Shown one piece after another: positions 25,918-33,739 of a stretch of 64,000 nucleotides of DNA. A program made the translations under genes and the position numbers. The stretch lies in contig NZ_CP072392.1 of assembly GCF_017742835.1 (NCBI RefSeq), positions 3,346,387-3,410,386 of the forward strand, in the 5' to 3' direction. Under the pieces are notes generated by a model. It worked only from the letters and a program-made list of their open reading frames with translations, did no database searches and had not been told where the DNA came from. Each line of letters begins with the position of its first letter. Position 1 is the first letter of the stretch. Origin of the DNA: Aquabacter sp. L1I39 (lineage in GTDB: Bacteria > Pseudomonadota > Alphaproteobacteria > Rhizobiales > Xanthobacteraceae).

Positions 25918-27087
25918 ATGCAGGTGGACCTGTTGATGTTCACCGGCAAGTTCCAGGAGGCGCTGGGGCTGGCCAAGAAGGTGTTTGCCGCCGACCCCAC
26001 CCGCAAGGCCATGCTGCGGCGGATCAACCTCACCGGCAGCGTCGCCAACTCGCAGGAGGACGTGACGCAGTCCATCATCCGGTCCATCGAGCAATGGCCG
26101 GACGATCACCTCCTGCTGCAACGCTATAATCGCGCGGCCTTTCCCCGCGCCGTGGACCGCGCCCTGTTCGACCGCCTTCAGGCCCATGCCCGCACCGGGG
26201 AGGGCGAGGCGCACTGGCAATACCAATATGCCCTCGCCTGCCTGCGCCACCGCGACACGCCTCAGGGCTATGCCATCCTCAAGGAGATCGTGGACAAGCC
26301 GCAGATCGGCTTCTTCGCCCAGCGCGTGCTGACCATCCTGCAATCGAAGCCGCTGGACGCCTGGGACGTCACGGCCCGCTTCGACAATGACACCATGTGC
26401 GACTTCCGCGTGGTGACGACGCCGGGCGCGCGCGCCACCTTCCTCGTGCTCAGCGGCGTGCGGGGAGACCTGGGCGGGCTGCCCTTCACCCATGTGGACG
26501 TGTTGCTGGCGGACCATCCGGTGAATGTCATCTATTTGCGCGACAACAGTCGCCGTGCCTTCACCGGCGGCCTGCCGAGCCTTGGGGCGGACGAGGAGAG
26601 CATGGTCGCCGCGCTGCGCAACCACTGCGCCGCCCTCGATGGTGTGCCCGCCATTCCCTTCGGGGGCTCGTTCGCCGGCTGGTCGGCCATTCGCCTTGCC
26701 GTGCTCATGGGTGCGCCGGCGGCGCTGTCCTTGTCGGCACCGGTGATGGATCCCACCGACGACAGCGGCAATGCCCCCATGCGGCTCAGCCGGCGCTACA
26801 TCGCATCGGTGCTGCCGCCCCATGCCCGGGATCTTGCTGGCCTTGTGCGTGGCGCGCCCGGCACCACCATCTTCCACGCCTATGGCGCCCAGCATCTGCG
26901 CGATGGCCAGCACGCCAACGAATTGCGCGACGTGCCCAATGTGGAGACCATCCCGGTGGATTCGGACGATCATTTCATCGCCTCGGACCTGATCGCCCAG
27001 GGGCTGTTCCATCCCCTCGTAGCGCGGGTGATCGACGCCGCCAACGCCGCCGCGTCGAGGGCGCGGCGGGAGCCGGCCCATGGCTGA
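25918..27087 (+). CDS. TPR plus alpha/beta-hydrolase-like protein, second part of the amber-split gene
   Basis: 389 residues from an ATG 12 bases after the TAG, in the same frame as the preceding gene. AGGAGG overlaps the stop and could restart translation, so separate expression is possible. The N-terminal 130 residues continue the TPR array (FQEALGLAKKVFAADPTRKAMLRR, YQYALACLRHRDTPQGYAILKEIV). The C-terminal part looks like an alpha/beta hydrolase: strands FLVLSGVRG and VNVIYLRDNSR, a nucleophile elbow GGSFAGWSA, and VDSDDHFIA with a late His. It could release or transfer the acyl group carried by the ACP (inference). The end overlaps the next gene by 8 bases. Confidence 0.72.
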   Translation: MQVDLLMFTGKFQEALGLAKKVFAADPTRKAMLRRINLTGSVANSQEDVTQSIIRSIEQWPDDHLLLQRYNRAAFPRAVDRALFDRLQAHARTGEGEAHWQYQYALACLRHRDTPQGYAILKEIVDKPQIGFFAQRVLTILQSKPLDAWDVTARFDNDTMCDFRVVTTPGARATFLVLSGVRGDLGGLPFTHVDVLLADHPVNVIYLRDNSRRAFTGGLPSLGADEESMVAALRNHCAALDGVPAIPFGGSFAGWSAIRLAVLMGAPAALSLSAPVMDPTDDSGNAPMRLSRRYIASVLPPHARDLAGLVRGAPGTTIFHAYGAQHLRDGQHANELRDVPNVETIPVDSDDHFIASDLIAQGLFHPLVARVIDAANAAASRARREPAHG

Positions 27088-28387
27088 CTCGGAAGGCGCC
27101 GGGCGACGCGTCCATGTGTGCGGGAACTTCGACATCTTCAATTATGGCGATGTGCTCTTTCCGCTCGTCGCCCGCCACCGCCTCGCGCCCGCGGGCTATG
27201 AGGTGGTGCCCGTCGCGCCCACCGCCCGGCGCTCCTGGCCGGACAGCCTGCCCGCGCTCTCGCTTCAGGACCTGTTCGCGGGCACGCCCGGCGCCGGCAT
27301 CCTGGTGGGCGGGGGGCACATCATCTCCGACATGCCGGTGACCGACTTCTTCGGCATTTCCGACGTGAAGGACGACCCCGGCGGCACCTGGGCGCAGACT
27401 TATTTTTCCGGCCTGTGGCTGGGCGCGACCCTTCAGGCCTGCGTCACCGGCGTGCCCATCGCGTGGAACGCGCCCGGCGTGATGCGCCCCTTCATCCGCA
27501 GCGAGATCCGCGCGCTCGCCCGGGCGGCCATGGACGTGGCGGAGCGGGTGGCGGTGCGCGATGCGGAGAGCCTTCGCCTTCTGGGTCCCCAGGCCGAGGG
27601 GCTGGCCTGCGTGTCCCCCGACACCGTGCTCGACATTTCCGCCCTTTGGCCACGGGAGAGTCTCGCCGAGGACTTCGCGGGCCTTGTCTCCCGTGCCGGT
27701 TTCGATCCGGGGCAGCGCTTCCTGGCCATCCAGGTGCGCCGGCTCCTGAAGAAGGAAGCCTTCCCGGACATTGCGGCGCAGATTGCGGCCCATGCGCGGG
27801 CGAGCGGAGCGGTGCCCATCCTTGTGGCCATCGGCCCCGGCCTCAAGGATGACGAGGCGGCCCGCCAGACCGCCGCGCATCTGGATTGCCCCCATATCCT
27901 GCTGGATGCCCCCGCATCGCTCCGGGAGATCACGGCGGTGCTGGCCTTCTCGGCGGCTTTCGTGGGGCAGTCGCTGCACGGCTGCATCGTCGCCTCGGCC
28001 TATGACGTGCCCGCTCTCGTGGTGGCCGAGCGCCCGGCGCGGCGGTTGGCGGGGTTTCTGACCTATCGCGGGACGCCCGAGCTTCTGTTCGACGGCTGGT
28101 CGCAGGCATTCGAGGCGCTCGGCACGTTGCCGCCCCGCATGCCCGTGCCTGCCACCATGCGCACGGAGCTCGACCGGCACTGGGCCGACATCATCGCCAT
28201 GCTCCACCAGCCGCAGGACCGGAGCGCGGCGCAACTCGCCTTCCTGCGGCTCTATGCCCGGCTGGGCATGCGTGGCCTCGGCCCGGAATGGAGCCTTCGC
28301 CCCTTCCGGCCCTCCGCCTATGGGGAGCGGGAGGCCCTGCTCATGCCGCGATCCAGCCGGCCAGCACGGTCAGCACCAGCGGAATGA
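27080..28387 (+). CDS. Polysaccharide pyruvyl transferase family protein
   Basis: 435 residues. The N-terminal VHVCGNFDIFNYGDVLFPLVARHRL, the GILVGGGHIISD loop and the C-terminal AAFVGQSLHGCIVASAYDVPALVV (the family's S-x-HG motif) identify the PS_pyruv_trans fold, a GT-B-like enzyme that moves pyruvate from phosphoenolpyruvate to sugar hydroxyls. Substrate and exact reaction are unknown, and some members act as glycan-modifying transferases of other kinds. It is the last gene of the rightward acyl-ligase/P450/ACP operon (8-base overlap with the gene before). Its 3' end overlaps the convergent AEC transporter gene by 47 bases, which is long for a chance arrangement but leaves both C-termini plausible. 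Confidence 0.82.
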   Translation: MADSEGAGRRVHVCGNFDIFNYGDVLFPLVARHRLAPAGYEVVPVAPTARRSWPDSLPALSLQDLFAGTPGAGILVGGGHIISDMPVTDFFGISDVKDDPGGTWAQTYFSGLWLGATLQACVTGVPIAWNAPGVMRPFIRSEIRALARAAMDVAERVAVRDAESLRLLGPQAEGLACVSPDTVLDISALWPRESLAEDFAGLVSRAGFDPGQRFLAIQVRRLLKKEAFPDIAAQIAAHARASGAVPILVAIGPGLKDDEAARQTAAHLDCPHILLDAPASLREITAVLAFSAAFVGQSLHGCIVASAYDVPALVVAERPARRLAGFLTYRGTPELLFDGWSQAFEALGTLPPRMPVPATMRTELDRHWADIIAMLHQPQDRSAAQLAFLRLYARLGMRGLGPEWSLRPFRPSAYGEREALLMPRSSRPARSAPAE

Positions 28388-29270
28388 CCGCCGCCGCCAC
28401 CACCGTCTGCGTGGCGGTGATGCCAGCCATGAGCGGTGCGTCGCCGCCCAGTTGCCGGGCCATGATGTAGGCGGAGGAGGCGGTGGGCAGGACCTGGAAC
28501 AGGAGCGCGGTGGTCAGCGCCGGGCCGGTCAGGCCGAAGGGCATGGCCAGCAGCAGGGTCGCCACCGGCATGAGAAGGAACTTGACCGCCGACGAGGACA
28601 CTACCGGCCCCACCCACTGGCGGGCGGTGGAAAAATCCAGCGCAGCGCCCACGCACAAGAGGCCGATGGGCAGCGAGGCGGCGCCCAGCGCCTTCAGCGC
28701 CGGCTCGATGCCGGGCGGCACATGCAGGCCCAGCACCTGGAGCGCGATGCCGCCGAGGCAGGCCAGCACCAGCGGATTGGTGGCGAGCTGCCGGGCAATG
28801 CCCCGCGCATTGAGCTTGGCGGTGCCGTGGCGGGCGAAGACCAGCACGCACAGCACGTTCACCGTGGGCACGATGGCCGCGTTGCAGATGGCCGCCAGCG
28901 CGATGCCCTTGGCGCCGAAAAGGCCCGCCGCCAGCGTCACGCCCACATAATTGTTGAACCGCACGCTGCCCTGGAACACCGAGGTGAAGGCCGGTCCATC
29001 CACGCCCAGAAGGGGCCGCGCCGCCACCACCAGGCCGGCCACCAGCAAGGTGGAGGCGATCAGTGTCGTCACCAGTTCCCAGACCGGCAATTGGTCGAGG
29101 GTGGCGGTGGCAAGGCCGTGGAAGAACAGAGCCGGCAGCAGCACGAAATAGCCGAGCCGCTCCGCCTGGGGCCAGAAGGCCTCGGCCAGGAACTTGCGCT
29201 GCTTGAGGGCGATGCCGAGCCCGATCAGCAGCACCACCGGCAGCAGCGCGAGCAGGACGGCGCCCATCAT
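28341..29270 (-). CDS. AEC (auxin efflux carrier) family transporter
   Basis: 309 residues starting at the ATG that overlaps the aminotransferase stop by four bases. About ten hydrophobic helices in two sets of five begin VLLALLPVVLLIGLGIALKQRKFL. The family hallmark lies in the first half (FQGSVRFNNYVGVTLAAGLFG) and LPIGLLCVGAALDFS and PTASSAYIMARQLGGD in the second. Members transport small organic anions such as malate or amino-acid-derived acids. Coupling to a class I aminotransferase gene suggests export or import of an amino or keto acid. The end overlaps the convergent pyruvyl transferase-like gene. Confidence 0.88.
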   Translation of the reverse strand: MMGAVLLALLPVVLLIGLGIALKQRKFLAEAFWPQAERLGYFVLLPALFFHGLATATLDQLPVWELVTTLIASTLLVAGLVVAARPLLGVDGPAFTSVFQGSVRFNNYVGVTLAAGLFGAKGIALAAICNAAIVPTVNVLCVLVFARHGTAKLNARGIARQLATNPLVLACLGGIALQVLGLHVPPGIEPALKALGAASLPIGLLCVGAALDFSTARQWVGPVVSSSAVKFLLMPVATLLLAMPFGLTGPALTTALLFQVLPTASSAYIMARQLGGDAPLMAGITATQTVVAAAVIPLVLTVLAGWIAA

Positions 29271-30448
29271 GCGCGGGCCTCCAGCGCCGCCACCAGCCGG
29301 CGGCAGCCTTCCACGAGGGTGGCCTCGTCGGTGGCGAACGACAGGCGGATGTGGCCGGGCGAACCGAAGGCGCGGCCGGGCACGGTGGCGACCCCGGCGT
29401 CCAGCAGCAGGTCGGCCGCCTTCACGTCGTCGCCGCCATCGGCAAGGCGCGGGAAGAAATAGAAGGCGCCGTCGGGCACCGGCACCTGCAAGGCGCGGCT
29501 GGCGCTGAGCACCTTGAGGCCGGCATCGCGGCGGGCGCGATAGATGGCGTTGCGCTCGGCCAGCACGTCCTGCGGGCCTTCCAGCGCCGCGATGGCGCCG
29601 ATCTGGCTGAGCGCGGCGGTCTGGGTGCAATTCTGGGTCTGGATGGCGGTGATGGCCGAGACGATGGGCGCGGGGCCAAAGCCCCAGCCCACGCGCCAGC
29701 CGGTCATGGCATAGGCCTTGGACACGCCGTCGATGATCAGGATGCGCTCCCGCAGGTCCGGCGCCACGGCGGCGATGCTGGCATAGGTGCCCCCATCATA
29801 GCGGATATGGGCGTAGATCTCGTCGGACATGATGAGGGCGTCCGGCGCGCCGCGCAGCACATCGGCGAGCGCCGCGAGTGCCGCGGCGCTGTAGAGCGCG
29901 CCGGAGGGATTGCCGGGGGCGTTGAGCACCACCCAGCGGGTGCGGGGCGTGAGCGCGGCGGCAAGCGCGTCCGGGCGCAGCAGGAAGCCGTCCTCGGCGG
30001 GGCATTCGATCAGCACCGGCGTGGCCCCCGTCATGCGCACCATGTCCGGATAGCTCGCCCAATAGGGGGTGGGGACGATGACCTCGTCGCCGGGCTTCAG
30101 GGTGGCCAGGAAGGCGTTGAAGATCACCTGCTTGGCGCCGCAGCCCACCGCGATTTCGTTGTCCGCATAGCTGAGCCCCCGATCGCGGGCGAGGGCGGCG
30201 CGGGCGGCGGCGCGCAAAGCGGGCATGCCGTTGGCGGGGGTGTAGCCCAAGGGGCGGCGGGCGGCGCCGATGGCGGCTTCCGCCACATGAGCGGGCGGTG
30301 CGAAGTCCGGCTCGCCGAGCGTCAGGTCGACAATGTCGCGGCCGGCGGCGCGCAATTCGGCGGCGCGGCGCGCCATGGCGAGGATGGGCGACCCGCCGGC
30401 GGCGGGGGCGGGCGCTTGGGTGGGAGACGAGACGGCGGACAAGGTCAT
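29267..30448 (-). CDS. Pyridoxal phosphate-dependent class I aminotransferase
   Basis: 393 residues from the ATG at 30448; a GTG at 30460 is an alternative start. Fold-type I aminotransferase features are the N-terminal DIVDLTLGEPDF, GYTPANGMPALR, the NAPGNPSGALY substrate motif, SDEIYAHIRYDGG (PLP aspartate/tyrosine) and the Schiff-base lysine in LIIDGVSKAYAMTGWRVGWGFGP. The protein resembles AspC/alanine-type enzymes. It is the first gene of a two-gene unit with the AEC transporter and is divergent from a LysR regulator, the usual layout for a regulated amino-acid unit. Confidence 0.9.
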   Translation of the reverse strand: MTLSAVSSPTQAPAPAAGGSPILAMARRAAELRAAGRDIVDLTLGEPDFAPPAHVAEAAIGAARRPLGYTPANGMPALRAAARAALARDRGLSYADNEIAVGCGAKQVIFNAFLATLKPGDEVIVPTPYWASYPDMVRMTGATPVLIECPAEDGFLLRPDALAAALTPRTRWVVLNAPGNPSGALYSAAALAALADVLRGAPDALIMSDEIYAHIRYDGGTYASIAAVAPDLRERILIIDGVSKAYAMTGWRVGWGFGPAPIVSAITAIQTQNCTQTAALSQIGAIAALEGPQDVLAERNAIYRARRDAGLKVLSASRALQVPVPDGAFYFFPRLADGGDDVKAADLLLDAGVATVPGRAFGSPGHIRLSFATDEATLVEGCRRLVAALEARA

Positions 30449-30517
30449 GGATGCGGGCACCGGAAGGAGAGGCTGGAAGGAAATTATCGCCCCCGAGACC
30501 CTCTTAAAAATTCATAT

Positions 30518-30538
30518 TTCTTGTCCCGTTGACGAGAA
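30518..30538. promoter_or_regulatory. Candidate LysR operator dyad
   Basis: Arms TTCTTGTC (30518-30525) and GACGAGAA (30531-30538) are reverse complements at seven of eight positions around the spacer CCGTT. The dyad lies in the divergent region, about 70 bases from each preferred start, as expected for the regulatory binding site of the LysR protein next to it. Binding is inferred. Confidence 0.5.
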
Positions 30539-30604
30539 TAACTCATGGTTTGTCGCGCGGTGCGTGTCACGCCGCCTGTCCCTTTCCGACCGGTTGGAGA
30601 CCCC

Positions 30605-31552
30605 ATGTCCCTTCGTGCCCTGCGCAGCCTGAAGGCCATCGCCCATCACGGCTCGTTCGCGCGGGCGGGAGAGGCGGTGGGGCTCACCCAATCGGCCATC
30701 AGCCTCCAAGTGCGGGGGCTGGAGGAGGAGTTCGGCGTCCAATTGTTCGACCGCTCCCGCCGCCTGCCGGTGCTGACCGAAGCCGGGCGCATCGTGCTGG
30801 CGCGCGCCGAAGAGGTGCTGGCTCTTTATGATCGCATTCCCGAGGCGCTGAGCGATGAGCGCTCCTTGTCCGGACGCCTGAAGGTGGGGGCGATCCAGAC
30901 CGCCCTTTCAGGCCCCATGCCCGGCGCCTTGGCGGACCTGCGCCGCGCCCATCCGCGCCTGCGGGTGCATGTGGGCGCGGGCATGTCGGTGGAATTGGCG
31001 GCGCGGGTGGCGAATGGGGAGCTGGATGCCGCCGTCACCACCGAGCCGGTGCGGCCCCATCCGCCCGACCTCGTCTGGACCGAGCTTTATGCCGACCGCT
31101 TCTGGCTGATCGCCCCGCCGGGCCTGGGACGGGCCGATGTCGCCACCCTTCTCGCCGACATGCCCTTCATCCGCTTCGATGCCCGCGCCTGGGCGGGGCG
31201 GATGATCGCGCGGGAATTGCGGCGGCTGGGCCTGAAGGTGCGCGAGGAAATGGTTCTGGACAGCCAGGAGGTCATCCTGCGCATGGTGGAGCGCGGCCTT
31301 GGCGTCGCGGTGCTGCCCTTGCCGGACGCGGTGCTGGCGGAGGCGAACCTCACCTGCCTGCCCTTCGGCGACCCGCAGATGCGCCGCCGCGTGGTGCTGC
31401 TGGAGCGGCAGGACCGGCCGAGCCGGCGGCTGTGCCTGGCATTGGCCGAGGCCATCCGCGCCAGCATGGCCGCCCAGAGCGCTCCCGCCGCCTCCCGGAC
31501 ACAGAACGGCCGCCGGGCCCAAGGGACGCGGCGGCCATCGAAGATGGGGTGA
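30605..31552 (+). CDS. LysR family transcriptional regulator
   Basis: 315 residues from the ATG at 30605, preceded by TTGGAGA; an upstream in-frame ATG at 30545 would run through the candidate operator. The N-terminal winged helix-turn-helix is LRALRSLKAIAHHGSFARAGEAVGLTQSAISLQVRGLEEEFGVQLFDRSRR. The effector domain follows (LKVGAIQTALSGPMPGALADL, ERGLGVAVLPLPDAV). A basic tail of about 25 residues (SRTQNGRRAQGTRRPSKMG) is unusual. It is divergent from the aminotransferase/AEC pair and probably controls it. Confidence 0.9.
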   Translation: MSLRALRSLKAIAHHGSFARAGEAVGLTQSAISLQVRGLEEEFGVQLFDRSRRLPVLTEAGRIVLARAEEVLALYDRIPEALSDERSLSGRLKVGAIQTALSGPMPGALADLRRAHPRLRVHVGAGMSVELAARVANGELDAAVTTEPVRPHPPDLVWTELYADRFWLIAPPGLGRADVATLLADMPFIRFDARAWAGRMIARELRRLGLKVREEMVLDSQEVILRMVERGLGVAVLPLPDAVLAEANLTCLPFGDPQMRRRVVLLERQDRPSRRLCLALAEAIRASMAAQSAPAASRTQNGRRAQGTRRPSKMG

Positions 31553-31562
31553 GGGCGCAGAA

Positions 31563-31585
31563 GGGGTGAGGGAAGCCCTCACTCC
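31563..31585. terminator. Stem-loop between convergent LysR and binding-protein genes
   Basis: GTGAGGG (31566-31572) and CCCTCAC (31576-31582) pair perfectly around AAG, extending by three more pairs (one G-U) to 31563-31585. It covers the stop codon of the minus-strand ABC binding-protein gene and lies 11 bases after the LysR stop. No T-run follows, so it may act as an mRNA 3' end structure rather than a classical terminator. Confidence 0.5.
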
Positions 31586-32802
31586 GCCGTGCTGGTGGTG
31601 GTCAGGATCGGCACGTCCTCGCCCTTCTGCACTTCGTAGAGCGCGAAGTCGCGGCTCTTGAGCATGCCGTTGGGCAGGAATTCCACCGAGGAGCTGGCGC
31701 CGTCATAATTGATGCCCTTGCCCGCTGCGAGGGCCTTGGCGCCCTCGGCAAAGGTGGTGACGCGCTCGCCCGGCCCGTTGGCCACCTTCATGATGGCTTC
31801 CGCGATCTTCGGGCCCTCGGTGGACTTGGACGCCTCCATGCCCAGCAGAAGGAGGTTCATCTCGTCATAGGCGGCGCAGCCATAGGGGAACTGCACCTGG
31901 CCGTTGGGCTTGGCGCCCACGAGCCGCAGATAGGCGTCGTAGGTGTCCTTGCCCACGGGCGGCACGGGGGAGCCATGCAGGATGCCATCCGCCGCATTGC
32001 CCACCGCCTTCTTGAAGTCGGGGCCGACGGCGAAGGACAAGGTGAAGATCTTGCCCGTATAGCCGCCGCGGATCAGCTCGCGATAGATGGGGGTGAAGTC
32101 GGTGATGTAGCCGGCGATGAACACGGCCGGCGCGTTCATGGAGATCAGCCGCTCGGCCTCGGCCCGGTAGGAGACCTGGTTGGTGTTGTAATAGAAGGGC
32201 TCGCCGATGATCTTGCCGTCGACCTTGTTGAAGGACTTGGTGAAGCTCTCGGCCATGGACGAGGCGAAATCATTCTTCGGGCCGGCGAAGGCCATCTGCT
32301 TGAAGCCGCGCTTGGCCGCGAGGTCCGCGAGCGCCACCGCCCAGGCCGAGTTCAGCGGCTGGAGGTTGTAGCACAGGTGCTTCTTGTCGCCGTTGGGCAG
32401 GTAGTCCGAGGAGCCGGTAAACAGCTGGACGATATTGGCTTCCTGGCAGAGCGGCATGATGGCCAGCGTCACCGAGGAAGCCCAGGTGCCGACGATGGCG
32501 CTCACCCGGTCGGCGTCGATCATCTTGCGCGCCGCGCGCACCGCCACTTCCGGATTGGTCTCGGTATTGTCGGTGATCAGCTCCACCTGCCGGCCCATGA
32601 CGCCGCCATTGGCATTGACCAGCTCCACAACCGCCTTGTGGGCCTTCACCTTTTCCGGCCCATAGGGGCCGCCGCCGCCGGACAGGGGGGTGAGCGAGCC
32701 CACCTTGATGGGCGCCGACTGGGCAAGGCCGTGGCGCAGCAGCGCGGGCGTGGCGAGGGCGATTGCGGTGCCGGAGAGAAACAGCCTGCGGGAAACGTCC
32801 AT
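31579..32802 (-). CDS. Branched-chain amino acid-type (Liv) ABC transporter substrate-binding protein
   Basis: 407 residues with a signal peptide (MDVSRRLFLSGTAIALATPALL, twin-Arg like). The mature start APIKVGSLTPLSGGGGPYGPEKVKAHKAVVELVNANGG is the standard type I periplasmic binding fold of the HAAT family. Other blocks are DRVSAIVGTWASSVTLAIMP and KQMAFAGPKNDFASSMAESF. The family binds branched-chain amino acids but also urea, amides and aromatic acids, so the ligand is open. It is the last gene of the TetR-Liv operon (3-base gap). Confidence 0.9.
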   Translation of the reverse strand: MDVSRRLFLSGTAIALATPALLRHGLAQSAPIKVGSLTPLSGGGGPYGPEKVKAHKAVVELVNANGGVMGRQVELITDNTETNPEVAVRAARKMIDADRVSAIVGTWASSVTLAIMPLCQEANIVQLFTGSSDYLPNGDKKHLCYNLQPLNSAWAVALADLAAKRGFKQMAFAGPKNDFASSMAESFTKSFNKVDGKIIGEPFYYNTNQVSYRAEAERLISMNAPAVFIAGYITDFTPIYRELIRGGYTGKIFTLSFAVGPDFKKAVGNAADGILHGSPVPPVGKDTYDAYLRLVGAKPNGQVQFPYGCAAYDEMNLLLLGMEASKSTEGPKIAEAIMKVANGPGERVTTFAEGAKALAAGKGINYDGASSSVEFLPNGMLKSRDFALYEVQKGEDVPILTTTSTAE

Positions 32803-32805
32803 GGC

Positions 32806-33735
32806 CTAACCTTTCGAGGGCGTGAGGGGAGACGCGGGGGGAGCGGGCGCGCGGCTGACCTCCGGCAGGAGGCCCGTGGGCCGGAAGCGGATGGTCAGGA
32901 TGAGGACCGAGCCGATGACGATGAAGCGCAGGGCCGACATCTGCTCGGGGTCGAGGAAGGAGGTCCAGTGGGAGAGGAAGCGGCTGCCCTCATAGAGGGT
33001 CACCACCACCAGCGTGCCCACCAGCGTACCCACCATGTTGCCGGCCCCGCCCACGATGACCGACATCCACACCAGGATAGCCACCGGCGTGGTGAAGTTT
33101 TCCGGCGTGATGGTCTGGACGTAATGGGCATAGAGCGAGCCGGCCCCGGCCATGAACAGCGCGCCGATGACGAAGGCCTGGAGGCGATAGAGGAACACGT
33201 TCTTGCCCAGCGTCGCCGGCACCAGGTCATCCTCGCGGATGGCGCGCAGCGTGCGGCCATAGGGCGTCGTGGACAGGCGCTGGAGCACGAGGAAGGCCAC
33301 CATCACCCCCGCCAGCACCACCGCGAGAATGGCCCAGGCGGTGACATCCCGCCCAAGGCCCGACATGACCGGGCGGGTGCCGATGAGAAAGCCGCGCGGG
33401 CCGCCCGTCAGCCAGTCCTCATTGTTGAAGACAAGGCGGATGGTCTCGGCAAAGCCCAGCGTGACGATGGCGAGAAAATCCCCCGACAGGCGCAGCGACA
33501 AAAGCGAGATCAGCGCGCCCGCAACGGCCCCCGCGCCCATGGCCACCACCAGCCCGCCCACGAAGGGCAGATGGAAGGTCTCGGTGGCAATGGCGCTGGC
33601 ATAGGCGCCCACCCCGAAGAAGCCGACCACGCCGAAATTGATGAGGCCGGTGAGGCCATATTGCAGGTTGAGGGCCAGCGCCAGCATCACATAGATGCCG
33701 GCAATGGTGAGGATGGCGACCAGATAGGCGTCCAT
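32806..33735 (-). CDS. Liv-type ABC transporter permease (LivM)
   Basis: 309-residue membrane protein. The LivM hallmarks are IYVMLALALNLQYGLTGLINFGVVGFFGVGAYASAI at the N-terminus, the coupling-helix region GFAETIRLVFNNEDWLTGGPRG, and LSTTPYGRTLRAIREDDLVPATLGKNVFLYRLQAFVIGA. It forms the permease with LivH in the inner membrane. A 4-base gap separates it from the livH-type gene. Confidence 0.92.
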   Translation of the reverse strand: MDAYLVAILTIAGIYVMLALALNLQYGLTGLINFGVVGFFGVGAYASAIATETFHLPFVGGLVVAMGAGAVAGALISLLSLRLSGDFLAIVTLGFAETIRLVFNNEDWLTGGPRGFLIGTRPVMSGLGRDVTAWAILAVVLAGVMVAFLVLQRLSTTPYGRTLRAIREDDLVPATLGKNVFLYRLQAFVIGALFMAGAGSLYAHYVQTITPENFTTPVAILVWMSVIVGGAGNMVGTLVGTLVVVTLYEGSRFLSHWTSFLDPEQMSALRFIVIGSVLILTIRFRPTGLLPEVSRAPAPPASPLTPSKG

Positions 33736-33739
33736 GGCG

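Noticed and set aside
25312..27141. 609-codon minus-strand frame spanning the amber-split TPR gene
   Set aside because: It is unbroken across the TAG, so I considered that the minus strand was coding. Its translation is Arg/Gly/Gln-rich without domains, and the plus strand shows TPR and hydrolase motifs, so it was judged a shadow.
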